DNA of 64,000 nt from assembly GCA_024234595.1 (NCBI GenBank), contig JACKNZ010000015.1, forward strand, positions 1-64,000, written 5' to 3'. This stretch comes from Moraxellaceae bacterium. Its GTDB lineage: Bacteria; Pseudomonadota; Gammaproteobacteria; Pseudomonadales; Moraxellaceae. The position numbers and the translations under genes were made by a program. Shown here one piece after another: positions 25,637 through 34,668 of this stretch. The stretch's first letter is position 1. Each line of letters starts with the position of its first letter. Under the pieces are notes generated by a model. That model was not told the DNA's origin, ran no database searches, and saw only the letters and a list, made by a program, of their open reading frames with translations.

Positions 25637-26494
25637 TCACTTCACCTGCAAATTCATTGCGTTGCTGGACTCAGGAGCGACACAATTTTTGCTTAACACC
25701 CCATTCAAAAAAGCCAAGGTTGTTTTGGTCACCAAGCTTTCAACCTTACCCGACATATCAGCCTTAGCAAAATTCATATGCGTTGCACCATCAATCACCC
25801 CAAGCCATTTACAGCCTGTAGGTAAACTGGCAAACGCATCTTTGCGGCTTTCCCACGACCCATTTAATTCATTATCTTTTGTGCCTGTTAACATCAATAC
25901 GGGTTTTTTAATATTTTTCCACGCATCGGGCACAAAAATAGTGCCTACTCCTTGTGGCGACATGGCAACATAAGCATCAAAACTATCTGTACCTGTTAAA
26001 TTTAATTTGTTTTTTGCCCCTGCTTCTATCATTGCTGTTGCCGCTCCCATAGAGTGACCTATCAAAACGGTTACAGGGCTAGTGCATTTGTCTTTTGCCC
26101 AAGTACGTGCAGCGTTAATATCCATAAAACGCGCTTGGTAGGCACTTGGCGTAGTTATCAGTTGCCCTAAAGCGGCCAATAAGCCTTGTTTTTCTATCAA
26201 AGGGGTTAACACCGAACTGCCACTTTCTTTGTGTCCTACCACTAAAACTAACCAATGTTGTTTACGCAAAAATTCGGCTAAATACTCATAGCCATTTTCG
26301 GAGCCACCTGCTCCATGCGAAATAATAGCGGTCGCTGTACATTGTCCATCGTTGGCTAAATACACTTGCATCGGCAGACTTTTGTTGTCAGCACGCGTTA
26401 ACATCGTAGGCGCTTGTGCCATCAATAACCCAGATAAGGGCAAAGCCAATAAACTGAATAAATATTTTTTTAGTGAAAATAAACCAGACTGCAT
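25637..26494 (-). CDS. Exported alpha/beta hydrolase (dienelactone hydrolase / polyester-hydrolase-like)
   Basis: 285 aa with a signal peptide or N-terminal anchor (KKYLFSLLALPLSGLLMAQA). Alpha/beta hydrolase features: oxyanion region ISHGAGGSENGYEYLAEFL, nucleophile elbow VLIGHSMGAATAMIEAG, acid region LMLTGTKDNELNGS and histidine GATHMNFAK. GGGAGCAT precedes the ATG. The nearest families are chlorophyllase-like and dienelactone-hydrolase-like esterases. Ester substrate unknown. It stands alone right after the island. Confidence 0.75.
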   Translation of the reverse strand: MQSGLFSLKKYLFSLLALPLSGLLMAQAPTMLTRADNKSLPMQVYLANDGQCTATAIISHGAGGSENGYEYLAEFLRKQHWLVLVVGHKESGSSVLTPLIEKQGLLAALGQLITTPSAYQARFMDINAARTWAKDKCTSPVTVLIGHSMGAATAMIEAGAKNKLNLTGTDSFDAYVAMSPQGVGTIFVPDAWKNIKKPVLMLTGTKDNELNGSWESRKDAFASLPTGCKWLGVIDGATHMNFAKADMSGKVESLVTKTTLAFLNGVLSKNCVAPESSNAMNLQVK

Positions 26495-26606
26495 ACTTTA
26501 TGCTCCCTTACTGGGCTAACACATTCAGATAACACACAAATGCCTATGCCCTGTTATTATTTGTTTAATAACAGAGCATATACAAAAACAGCAACAAGTA
26601 AAATGA

Positions 26607-27932
26607 TTATTTAGCCGTCGCTTGCAGCGCAAAAGTCACTTTAACCATTGCAGGAATGCTATCAGTTGCCGCCCATTCGCCTTGCCCCACACCAAAAACA
26701 GTACGGTCTAATTGTGCCGTACCTTGTGCTTTTGCTTGTTTATCCTTGATATTTAATACAAAGTCTAAATTCACTTTTTGAGTGACATTTTTTAGGCTCA
26801 AAGTGCCTTGTGCCTGATAACGTTGCGTGCCTTTGCTAATGATTTTATTTGATTTAAACACGGCTTGAGGATATTGCTCGGCATTAAACCAGTCTGCCGT
26901 TGGTAAGGCTTCATCGCGCTGACTATCACCTGTAGTCACTTTTGCTAGATTGACTTTTACTTCAATATGCGACTTTTCTAGGGCGTTTTCGGCAAACACA
27001 ATCTCGGCTTGCCAATCTGTAAACTCACCTAAAACCTGCTCACCTGACCAAGAGCTGACAAAACCTAAACGCGACTTTTTTGCGTTGACTTGCCAAATAA
27101 CTGGCTCTGTATTTTCGACTTTTTCCTCAACAATGGCTTGTAGTTGTTCAGTGGCTTTCACAGCTTCAACTTTGGGATTATCAATCACAGGAGTGTCTGG
27201 TGTTGGCGTAATGTCTTCCTCAATGGGTGCTAAATCCGCCGTTAACATGGGGGATTGTTGAGCTGCTGGTGTAGCAGGTTTTGGTGTCGGATACCACCAT
27301 GCCGACATAAACACCACAGGCACACTGGCTAAAATTAGCCATAAACGCCATTCGCCCCATCCTGCTTTTGCACCCACTGCCATGTGGCTAAACACTACAT
27401 CTTTAACGATTAACTGATGTTTTAACACTGCGCCTATATGCAACAGCAATAAGCCCATGGTGGCAATGGCTAATAAAGCATGGCTCACTTCGGCTAACTC
27501 ATGTAGTTGATATTTGATATCGGTGGATAATTCAGCAATCAAAGGTAAATGTGGAAACGGCACAACCCCAAATAACACCGTAGGAATATTGGTTGAACTA
27601 GCAGACACCAATAACCAGCCTGTTAAGGGTAAGCCCAACATAATGCCATAAAAGGCCAAATGCGCCAGTTTGGCTGCCAACTGTTCCCATTGCGGCATGG
27701 TGTTTGGTAGTTCGGGAGCTTTATGAGTTAACCGCCAAAAGACGCGAAATACACTTAAAAATAAAATACTAAAACCGATGGATTTATGGAGTTGAAATAG
27801 AGCATAAGCCCCTGCCCCTTTGGGTTCATCAACCATACGCCAACCCAAGCCGAGTTGAAAAATAATGGCTAAGGCAATTAACCAATGTAACAACACGGCA
27901 ATATTGTTGTAACGTGCTGACGATGTACCCAT
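26607..27932 (-). CDS. Cytochrome b561 fused to a YceI domain
   Basis: 441 aa. Residues 1-190 are a four-helix cytochrome b561 (RYNNIAVLLHWLIALAIIFQ, HKSIGFSILFLSVFRVFWR, HVLLAIATMGLLLLHIGAVLKH-type heme histidines). A Pro/Thr-rich linker (~210-265) leads to a periplasmic YceI domain (VNAKKSRLGFVSSWSGEQVL, LSLKNVTQKVNLDFVL, DRTVFGVGQGEW). YceI binds long isoprenoids such as quinones, so the fusion may pass electrons between a membrane heme and a periplasmic isoprenoid. The separate yceI gene lies just upstream. Confidence 0.88.
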   Translation of the reverse strand: MGTSSARYNNIAVLLHWLIALAIIFQLGLGWRMVDEPKGAGAYALFQLHKSIGFSILFLSVFRVFWRLTHKAPELPNTMPQWEQLAAKLAHLAFYGIMLGLPLTGWLLVSASSTNIPTVLFGVVPFPHLPLIAELSTDIKYQLHELAEVSHALLAIATMGLLLLHIGAVLKHQLIVKDVVFSHMAVGAKAGWGEWRLWLILASVPVVFMSAWWYPTPKPATPAAQQSPMLTADLAPIEEDITPTPDTPVIDNPKVEAVKATEQLQAIVEEKVENTEPVIWQVNAKKSRLGFVSSWSGEQVLGEFTDWQAEIVFAENALEKSHIEVKVNLAKVTTGDSQRDEALPTADWFNAEQYPQAVFKSNKIISKGTQRYQAQGTLSLKNVTQKVNLDFVLNIKDKQAKAQGTAQLDRTVFGVGQGEWAATDSIPAMVKVTFALQATAK

Positions 27933-27940
27933 TTTTGCTC

Positions 27941-27970
27941 TCCTAAAAAAACAGGGCGTTATTGCGCCCT
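27941..27970 (-). terminator. Terminator or attenuator between yceI and the b561-YceI gene
   Basis: AGGGCG (27953-27958), loop TTATTG, CGCCCT (27965-27970) with an A-run on the plus-strand left side (T-run on the minus strand). It overlaps the yceI stop codon, so part of the transcription may end before the fusion gene. Confidence 0.7.
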
Positions 27971-28568
27971 ATTTTTTCACAAACTCAACCTCAATCGCCA
28001 ATGCAACCTCATCACCAATCATGGGGACATATTTGGTTAAGCCAAATTCTGAGCGTTTAATCACTGTGCTTGCTGAAAAACCGCTACGCATAGCTCCCAT
28101 CATATCTTTGCCTGCGCCATTAAAAGTGACATTGAGCGTAACAGGCTTAGTAACACCCCCTAGTGTTAAATCACCAGTCATCGTACCTTTATTACCATCA
28201 ATAACTTTGATTTCTGTTGACTTGAAGCTTGCCGTGGGATGTTTGTCGGCTGCCAAAAACTCAACAGGAAACTTTTCGTCGGCTTTGTCGTAACCTGTAT
28301 TCATCGATTTGGTATCAACCGTGACTGATACTTTAGCGTCAGTCGGTTTTTTGGGGTCATAATCAAAACTAGCATCAAATTTATCAAATCTAAAATGATA
28401 AAAGGCATAGCCGTGATGCATGACTTTGGCATTGATGCTGGCGTGCGTTTTTTCGAGGACATACTGGCCTGCTGGCATATTGGCAGGACTGTTATCGGGC
28501 GCAGCGATTGCTAAACTGCTGGTAAAAAGAGCGGTTGCTAAGGCAAAAGAGGTTAATAAACGGGACAT
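27969..28568 (-). CDS. YceI family periplasmic protein
   Basis: About 199 aa. Signal peptide (RLLTSFALATALFTSSLAIA), then the lipocalin-like YceI fold: VLEKTHASINAKVMHHGYAF, DYDPKKPTDAKVSVTVD, FPVEFLAADKHPTASFKST, LTLGGVTKPVTLNVTF, IKRSEFGLTKYVP. Such proteins bind polyisoprenoids and are often alkali- or stress-induced. ATG at 28568 is chosen over 28589: ACTGGAGC precedes it and the signal peptide starts there. Confidence 0.88.
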   Translation of the reverse strand: MSRLLTSFALATALFTSSLAIAAPDNSPANMPAGQYVLEKTHASINAKVMHHGYAFYHFRFDKFDASFDYDPKKPTDAKVSVTVDTKSMNTGYDKADEKFPVEFLAADKHPTASFKSTEIKVIDGNKGTMTGDLTLGGVTKPVTLNVTFNGAGKDMMGAMRSGFSASTVIKRSEFGLTKYVPMIGDEVALAIEVEFVKK

Positions 28569-28663
28569 TTGTAAAGCTCCAGTAATCAATTAGTGATTAG
28601 TAAACTACTGGAGCAAGCACCGTTTGTCTATGACTAGAAAGGAAACGAGGTGTTTCTTAAAAC

Positions 28664-28761
28664 AGGACTTACGCATTTCACCGAAATTAGCGCGTTTTGT
28701 GAGCTAAAAATCGTCAAAACGATTATTTAGTGAGCAAATAAGCGATAACCGCGTAAGTCCT
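28664..28761. repeat. GACTTACGC inverted-end repeat, copy 2
   Basis: 98 bp with ends AGGACTTACGC and GCGTAAGTCCT. Interior matches copy 1 nearly base for base in the same orientation. Confidence 0.85.
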
Positions 28762-28770
28762 AAAATATAA

Positions 28771-28878
28771 TCAAGGGACGTTAGAGTTGTGTGCGCCCAA
28801 CAATAACCACGACAATGGGAAGAGAGCCAAAATACCTAAAACAAGCCAATACATTAACAAGGTTAAAAAGATAGCCAT
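28771..28878 (-). CDS. Possible small membrane peptide (35 aa)
   Basis: An open frame reading MAIFLTLLMYWLVLGILALF then PLSWLLLGAHNSNVP, a single long hydrophobic helix, with GGTGACATATC ahead of the ATG. It lies between a repeat copy and the mltA 3' region. It may be a real small membrane protein; no family is recognised. Confidence 0.4.
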   Translation of the reverse strand: MAIFLTLLMYWLVLGILALFPLSWLLLGAHNSNVP

Positions 28879-29105
28879 GATATGTCACCGATTATAATAG
28901 TGTTAATAGGGTAATCATCCACAACCATCAGTCGTGAGCTATTCACACTGATTAAAACAACAGACCAATCTTTATAGTTTGGTCTGTGTCAGTTCCATCA
29001 CTGCATCCTATCTTAAGTATAGTGGCCAAAATGCAATCAGACTCACATTTTAACCACCCGATAACAAGCAAAATACAATTTTGCTAACCGCTTCACACAA
29101 GATAA
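28879..29105. other. Intergenic region between small ORF and mltA
   Basis: About 230 bp, AT-rich, with no gene and no structure I can defend. Confidence 0.4.
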
Positions 29106-30269
29106 CTATTTTCTGACCTCGGGAGCAGGCAATGCTTTTGGCCACAATAACCACACTTGGCCTTTTTGCTTCATTCGTCCTGCTAACTCACCCGCTTTAG
29201 CACCAAAGCCCCAAAAATAATCGACGCGGATAGGCCCTGCAATCGCGCCACCTGTATCTTGTGCCTGAATCAAACGATTCATGGCCTGATTATCATTAGG
29301 ACGAGTGGTGGCCAAATAAATTGGACTGCCAAGTGGTACAAATTTGGGGTCAACAGCAGCACTGGCTTCATCAGTCAGTGGGACATTTAACGCACCAATC
29401 GGGCCATCTGTACCTGAAAGCACTCTAAAAAACACCACACTAGGGTTAGCATTGAGCATCTCTTGCAAACGTTGTGGATTGGCTTTTGCCCATGCTTGAA
29501 TACTCTGCATGGAAGCTTTATCGGGTGTTAATTCGCCCTGTTCAATTAACCATTTACCAATGGATTTATAAGGGTAGCCATTTTGGTCAGCATAGCCTAA
29601 ACGCAACAAACTACCATCTTCTAATTGAATACGTCCCGAGCCTTGTACCTCCATAAAAAAGGCTTCAACGGCATCATCAGCCCAAGCTAATACTTTGGCA
29701 CTATTGCCCATTTTGCCTTCGGCAATTTCTTGACGACTCCAATAAGGAATCACGGTACGCGTGCCTTCGAGTCTGCCGCGCAAACGTTTACCTTTAAGGT
29801 CGGTATATTGTTTGGCTAAATCTAAAATCAATAAATTATCAGGTACAGCATAAAATGGCACACTGCCTACTTTTGGCGTTAAACTACCTTTAAGTAAAGG
29901 CTCATAATAACCCGTCACTAAACCTGTGTCTGTGCCTGTGTTGGTAGTAATTTGCCACGGGCTAAAATGCTTTTCAAAAAATGCTTTAATTGATGTTTCG
30001 TCTTGCTGCCCTAACATCACAGCCTCGGCACAAATATCTTTCCAGACAGGTCGTGTTGCCAAACGCTTGCAAGAATTTAACCACGATGGCCATGTGTTGT
30101 TTAATTGCTCACCCGGCCAATTAGGCAAAGCTGACCACTGAGTTTGTTTATAAACGGCGGTGATTTCTTCGGGTTGAGTGGGTGTGATAGGTTTTACAGG
30201 TGGCTTGACAGGCGGTGTGTGACACGCTGCCAATACACTCGCCAACACAATTAACAACAAAAAACGCAT
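29106..30269 (-). CDS. mltA: Membrane-bound lytic transglycosylase A (MltA-like lipoprotein)
   Basis: 387 aa. Lipoprotein signal with lipobox LAAC (Cys16; MRFLLLIVLASVLAAC), so it is anchored in the outer membrane. MltA domain: TGYYEPLLKGSL, the insert GRLEGTRTVIPYWSRQEIA, MEVQGSGRIQLEDG, NPSVVFFRVL. The 3D domain follows with IQAQDTGGAIAGPIRVDYFW carrying the catalytic Asp. It cleaves peptidoglycan to anhydromuropeptides. Length matches the family. Confidence 0.95.
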   Translation of the reverse strand: MRFLLLIVLASVLAACHTPPVKPPVKPITPTQPEEITAVYKQTQWSALPNWPGEQLNNTWPSWLNSCKRLATRPVWKDICAEAVMLGQQDETSIKAFFEKHFSPWQITTNTGTDTGLVTGYYEPLLKGSLTPKVGSVPFYAVPDNLLILDLAKQYTDLKGKRLRGRLEGTRTVIPYWSRQEIAEGKMGNSAKVLAWADDAVEAFFMEVQGSGRIQLEDGSLLRLGYADQNGYPYKSIGKWLIEQGELTPDKASMQSIQAWAKANPQRLQEMLNANPSVVFFRVLSGTDGPIGALNVPLTDEASAAVDPKFVPLGSPIYLATTRPNDNQAMNRLIQAQDTGGAIAGPIRVDYFWGFGAKAGELAGRMKQKGQVWLLWPKALPAPEVRK

Positions 30270-30383
30270 AACAAAAGCCTAATTAAAAAATAAAAAACGC
30301 GCTCATTATCCAAGTAAAAGCGACTGATATGTCAACGTTTTTGTTGCTTTTATTTTTCTGTTGATGTTTGCGCTAAGTTTCCC

Positions 30384-30433
30384 CTTCGACTTCGCTCAGT
30401 GTACGCTTAGACGCTGGCTGAGCGAAGTCGAAG
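30384..30433. repeat. GAAGTCGA palindromic repeat, perfect copy (terminator-like)
   Basis: CTTCGACTTCGCTCAG (30384-30399) and its exact reverse complement CTGAGCGAAGTCGAAG (30418-30433), separated by 18 bp. It begins 3 bp before the stop of the SnoaL-like gene and could end its transcript. Confidence 0.75.
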
Positions 30434-30434
30434 C

Positions 30435-30902
30435 CTATTTCTTAGCTCTAAACTGCGCCAAGCCTTTAGCCGCTTGGGCTTGAATGGCTTGCTGTACAAA
30501 GGGTGTCCAGCCTAATAGTTTGCCTTTGAACCCCAGTGCCTGTCCTGCCCATTTCCACAAGTCAAAGCTGTCGGTATGGGTGGCAATTTTACCGTTTTTA
30601 AAGGTAAATTTGGCCTGAATATCATTGACTACAGTATTACCTGTTTGACTAAAGGTATAAGTCGCAATCCAATGCGCTTTACCGTGAGTGTCATCGGCTT
30701 CTATAGCATCAAATACCAAAGAAAAATTTTGGGCGCGACTACATAACATCCGCCACATATCACCCGCTTCTTGACCTTGTAAATTAGTAAAAGCAGGGTC
30801 AGAAAAGCGTACATCTTCGCAATAACAAGCGGCCATTGTTTCGGCATCAAGTTGTTGAAAAGCAGTATAAAAGCGTTCAATCAGTTGGGCATTGGGGTGC
30901 AT
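30435..30902 (-). CDS. SnoaL-like / NTF2-fold protein
   Basis: 155 aa. Start MHPNAQLIERFYTAFQQLDA, then TMAACYCEDVRFSDPAFTNL, WIATYTFSQTGNTVVNDIQA, FTFKNGKIATHTDSFDLWKW: the usual cone-shaped NTF2 fold used by SnoaL-like isomerases and many uncharacterised proteins. No fixed active site can be called. It lies 44 bp after an epoxide-hydrolase-like gene and may be in the same operon. Confidence 0.78.
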   Translation of the reverse strand: MHPNAQLIERFYTAFQQLDAETMAACYCEDVRFSDPAFTNLQGQEAGDMWRMLCSRAQNFSLVFDAIEADDTHGKAHWIATYTFSQTGNTVVNDIQAKFTFKNGKIATHTDSFDLWKWAGQALGFKGKLLGWTPFVQQAIQAQAAKGLAQFRAKK

Positions 30903-30946
30903 AACGAACTCGTCTTGATTCTGTTAATTATGCTCCCTGTTATACC

Positions 30947-31849
30947 TTAATTTATGGCGTTTGACTGTTTTTTCTCTATCTTAGCCACAAATTGCTGTAC
31001 ATAAGCCGCAAACTCGGTGGATTTGTTCAAAATTAGCCAATGACCACCTGTCATTTCAACCAAAGAAACGTCAGTTAACCATCGCTCCACACCTTGCCAA
31101 ATATCAGGAATCATAAAGTGGTCATCGGTCACGACCATAATTTGCGTTGGCACGGTGCTATGACGCTCACGAGGATACATCACCCGCGGCAACATATTCG
31201 CTTTATATAAATTAACCCCATATTCTCCGTCTTGTGCTTGAGTTGGATTGGCTTGAACACCGTGTATATTCTCTTGATTTTTGAGTAACCACGGCCACAT
31301 TTTGTTGCCAAAATTTCGCCAAATAGCTGGAGCAAGTACGGGTATCTGAAAAAAAACAATATACCAAGAATGCGCTAATTGTCGTAACACTTGCTTCATT
31401 GATTGAGCCTTAACTCCCAAGCGTTGTTGCATCCAAAAGCCCATATGGTCTAAACAAGGGCCAGAAATCGCCGTAAACGAGAGTAATCGTGCTTGCAACT
31501 TTGGTTCAGTCACACTCTCCCAAGATTGTATTGCTCCCCAATCATGGCCAACCAAATGCACCTTTGGCGTATTAGGCAAACTATCTAACACCGCCACCAA
31601 GTCGGCACTCAATAGCGATAAATCATAGTCTTTGACTTTAATAGGCTTAGAAGATAAACCTGCACCTCGCACATCATAAGCAACCACAAAGTTATCTTTG
31701 GCTAAAGCTTGAGCGACATTTTGCCAAATGTGTGCCGAATCAGGATAACCATGCACCAACACAATAGTTGGCTTATTTGACTCAGCAACACCCCATGTAT
31801 AAACGGCTAAGTTAATATCACCCGACGACACATAATAGGCTGGATTCAT
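30947..31849 (-). CDS. Alpha/beta hydrolase with Asp nucleophile (epoxide hydrolase / dehalogenase-like)
   Basis: About 300 aa. HGYPDSAHIWQNVAQAL carries the oxyanion HGxP motif; the nucleophile elbow is LVGHDWGAIQSWE, i.e. Asp rather than Ser, as in epoxide hydrolases and haloalkane dehalogenases. The cap and the C-terminal GGHWLILNKSTEF histidine are visible. The ATG at 31849 is preferred; a TTG at 31864 is in frame upstream. Substrate unknown. Confidence 0.82.
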   Translation of the reverse strand: MNPAYYVSSGDINLAVYTWGVAESNKPTIVLVHGYPDSAHIWQNVAQALAKDNFVVAYDVRGAGLSSKPIKVKDYDLSLLSADLVAVLDSLPNTPKVHLVGHDWGAIQSWESVTEPKLQARLLSFTAISGPCLDHMGFWMQQRLGVKAQSMKQVLRQLAHSWYIVFFQIPVLAPAIWRNFGNKMWPWLLKNQENIHGVQANPTQAQDGEYGVNLYKANMLPRVMYPRERHSTVPTQIMVVTDDHFMIPDIWQGVERWLTDVSLVEMTGGHWLILNKSTEFAAYVQQFVAKIEKKQSNAIN

Positions 31850-32010
31850 ATTTGCTTCACTCAATTAAAAACACTAAAAAATGTAACACTATACAATGAT
31901 ACAATCAATCTTTATTTGATAGTTAATAATAGACTTACTTTTTACAAGGATTAAAACTGTTTTTTTGTTAGAATATCACCAAGTATCTACGGCCAACGGT
32001 AATAGCCATT

Positions 32011-33393
32011 ATGCAACACACGCTCGAATTTGATTTAGAACTGATACAACGCTACGATTTATCTGGCCCACGTTATACGTCCTACCCTACAGCGGTACAA
32101 TTTCATAATCATTTTAGCGAGCAAGCTTATTTACAAGCCATCGCGGACTCCAATCAAAGTCATCGACCCTTATCGTTATATTTTCATCTGCCGTTTTGTG
32201 CGCATGTTTGTTATTACTGTGCGTGTAATAAAATCATTACCGCTAATCGCAAACGTGCTGCACCATACCTAGATCATCTTCATCAAGAAATTGCCCTCCA
32301 AGGACAGTTATTTGATAAAAATCGTGTGGTTAGCCAACTACATTGGGGTGGTGGCACGCCTACTTTTATCAGTGACGAACAAATGTCGGCACTCATGGAT
32401 TGCACACGCCAACACTTTAATTTATTAGACGATGATACGGGCGATTACTCGATAGAAATTGACCCGCGCGAAGTCACTCCCGCAAAAATAGGCCATTTAC
32501 GCAAGCTCGGTTTTAATCGCATGAGCTTTGGCGTGCAAGATTTTGATCCTTTGGTGCAACAAGCAGTGAATCGGGTACAGTCCTTTGGCCAAACCTATGA
32601 GGCGGTGATGGCTGCCCGTGATAATGGCTATCATTCAATTAATGTTGATTTAATTTATGGTCTGCCCCACCAAAGCGTGGCCAGTTTTAGCCACACCTTA
32701 GATCAAGTTTTAGAATTATCACCAGATAGATTATCAGTATTTAACTACGCGCATTTACCTGATTTGTTTAAGGTGCAAAAACAAATTGATAGCCAACAAT
32801 TGCCCAGTGCGGCAACAAAATTGGCGATTTTTCAGTTAATTATAGAGAGATTAAGCCAAGCAGGTTATGTGTATATTGGCATGGATCACTTTGCTAAACC
32901 TGATAATGAACTGGCCATTGCTCAACAACAAGGCACGTTGTATCGCAACTTTCAAGGTTATAGCACCCATGCTGATTGTGATTTGGTGGGTTTAGGCATC
33001 ACGTCGATTGGTGTGGTTGCTGATACTTATAGTCAAAACCTAAAAACTTTAGAGGCTTATGGCGAACACATTGAACAAGGTCGCGTGCCTGTGTTTAGAG
33101 GCGTCGCATTAACGGCTGATGATAAATTGCGCCGTGCGGTCATTACTCAATTAATTTGTCATTTTGAATTAGAGTTTGCTGCCATTGAGCAGCAATATCA
33201 GATTAATTTTGCTGACTATTTTGCTTACGAACTACAACAACTACCACGTATGGTTAATGATGGTTTAATCCGTTTAGATAATCATAAATTAGTGGTGTTG
33301 CCACGTGGACGATTGTTAATTAGAAACATTTGTATGGTCTTTGATTGGTATTTACGTCAAAGTCAAGAAAAGAAATTTTCTAAGGTGATATAA
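32011..33393 (+). CDS. hemN: Oxygen-independent coproporphyrinogen III oxidase
   Basis: 460-aa radical SAM enzyme that converts coproporphyrinogen III to protoporphyrinogen IX for heme synthesis without oxygen. SAM [4Fe-4S] cysteines: Cys63, Cys67 and Cys70 in FCAHVCYYCACNK (the HemN-type CxxxCxxC). The family start DLELIQRYDLSGPRYTSYPT and HLHWGGGTPTFIS-like glycine-rich motif (LHWGGGTPTF) are present. Length matches HemN rather than HemW. A single-gene unit. Confidence 0.95.
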   Translation: MQHTLEFDLELIQRYDLSGPRYTSYPTAVQFHNHFSEQAYLQAIADSNQSHRPLSLYFHLPFCAHVCYYCACNKIITANRKRAAPYLDHLHQEIALQGQLFDKNRVVSQLHWGGGTPTFISDEQMSALMDCTRQHFNLLDDDTGDYSIEIDPREVTPAKIGHLRKLGFNRMSFGVQDFDPLVQQAVNRVQSFGQTYEAVMAARDNGYHSINVDLIYGLPHQSVASFSHTLDQVLELSPDRLSVFNYAHLPDLFKVQKQIDSQQLPSAATKLAIFQLIIERLSQAGYVYIGMDHFAKPDNELAIAQQQGTLYRNFQGYSTHADCDLVGLGITSIGVVADTYSQNLKTLEAYGEHIEQGRVPVFRGVALTADDKLRRAVITQLICHFELEFAAIEQQYQINFADYFAYELQQLPRMVNDGLIRLDNHKLVVLPRGRLLIRNICMVFDWYLRQSQEKKFSKVI

Positions 33394-33421
33394 ACATACG
33401 ATTTGTATAAAATATTTGTAG

Positions 33422-33448
33422 CCTGTATGCAGCGTAGCGAAATACAGG
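33422..33448. repeat. REP-like inverted repeat (CCTGTAT ... ATACAGG)
   Basis: CCTGTAT (33422-33428) and ATACAGG (33442-33448) around GCAGCGTAGCGAA, between convergent hemN and the AraC gene. A short dispersed-repeat type that may also act as a terminator. Only one copy in the window. Confidence 0.5.
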
Positions 33449-33458
33449 AAAAACAATG

Positions 33459-34463
33459 TTAGGACTTACGAAAAGCCTTCGGACTTTTGCCTGTCCAGCG
33501 TTGAAAAGCATGAATAAAGGCGGCTGATTCACTATAACCAAGCTGTTCGGCAATATAATCGACCGAGAATTGGCCACACTGTAGATAATGTGCTGCTTTT
33601 TGATAACGTGCTTGATCTAAAAGCTGTCTAAAAGTGGTTTGCTCGGCAGCTAATTGACGGCGAAAACTACGTCCTGTCAGCCCCATAATCGTTGCCACTT
33701 CATCAGCACTCGGATAACAACGGGTCACCAAATCCAAATAGCTTAACACGCGACCTGTTAAACCATCATTGTGAAAACGTTGGGCTAATAAGGCATCACA
33801 TTGTTGTTTATAGAGCAAATGTGCCGTTGGATTAGCAGTTAAAAATGGGATTTGTAAAATTACTGAAGGTAGAATGATGCGTGCTTCGGGCGCATCAAAG
33901 CGGACAGGACATTGATAATATTCTTCATAAGCACGATATTCTTTGGGTTTGGCATAAGGCACCCAAATTTCTTTGGCTTTGGCCGCTAACAACACGCCAA
34001 ATTGAGCTTGTAAATCGCGCAACAACTTCACCGTTCCTGCTAAATCACCATCAATGACAATGCGGCGACTGGTTGCTGGTAAAGGAATAGGATCAATAAT
34101 TAAAGCCGTTGACTCTGCACCAAAATCCACACTCAGCCCACCATGTAAATAAGCTAACTGTTGATAGGCCACCCCCATTTTCAGTGCATGTTCAGCATTA
34201 TTACAGGTCATCAATAACATGGTAAACACGCCATAACCTGCGGTAGAAATCGCTTCGCCAATATGTAAACCTGCCAAAGGATTATCACAGGATTGAGCGA
34301 GTTCATCTAAAATCGCCACTTCTTGTTGACGATCAATTTCAGCCGCAGGATTCAATTGGTCTAATTGCAAACCGTGTTTGGCTAAAATGGGGACGGTATC
34401 GACGCCCAATAGTTTTGCCCCTTGTAGCATATACACCAAACCAATTACCGAACGTTTACTCAT
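33459..34463 (-). CDS. AraC-family regulator next to the monooxygenase gene
   Basis: 334 aa. N-terminal arabinose-binding-type domain (VDTVPILAKHGLQLDQLNPA, LAGLHIGEAISTAGYGVFTM), C-terminal AraC HTH (DEVATIMGLTGRSFRRQLAA; FSVDYIAEQLGYSESAAFIH; KSPKAFRKS). Divergent from the flavin monooxygenase gene, so it probably controls it. Its last codons CGT AAG TCC TAA are identical to the GCGTAAGTCCTAA end of the dispersed repeat; this could be chance or a repeat end captured as coding sequence. Confidence 0.87.
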   Translation of the reverse strand: MSKRSVIGLVYMLQGAKLLGVDTVPILAKHGLQLDQLNPAAEIDRQQEVAILDELAQSCDNPLAGLHIGEAISTAGYGVFTMLLMTCNNAEHALKMGVAYQQLAYLHGGLSVDFGAESTALIIDPIPLPATSRRIVIDGDLAGTVKLLRDLQAQFGVLLAAKAKEIWVPYAKPKEYRAYEEYYQCPVRFDAPEARIILPSVILQIPFLTANPTAHLLYKQQCDALLAQRFHNDGLTGRVLSYLDLVTRCYPSADEVATIMGLTGRSFRRQLAAEQTTFRQLLDQARYQKAAHYLQCGQFSVDYIAEQLGYSESAAFIHAFQRWTGKSPKAFRKS

Positions 34464-34480
34464 TACGCCCCCTCTCCACT

Positions 34481-34564
34481 ACCAACTACCAACTACCAAC
34501 TACCAACTACCAACTACCAACTGCTAACTGCTAACTGCTAACTGCTAACTGCTAACTGCTAACT
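34481..34564. repeat. Heptamer tandem repeat, 6 x ACCAACT + 6 x GCTAACT
   Basis: Twelve perfect seven-base units in two blocks (34481-34522 and 34523-34564), 18 bp upstream of the AraC start and about 105 bp upstream of the divergent monooxygenase start. Pure heptamer arrays mutate in unit number by slippage. Confidence 0.9.
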
Positions 34565-34668
34565 GCTTTGGCCAAAAATATCAATTATTGGCGAATACTA
34601 TCATATCCTTAAATTTTATACGCCTATAAATTAGCACCATCGTACATAATAAATCTGAGGTAGCCGTT

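Noticed and set aside
31916..31929. TTGAT-AGTT-AATAA upstream of hemN as an FNR/Anr box
   Set aside because: Two mismatches in the second half-site in an AT-rich region; not strong enough to list as a regulatory site.
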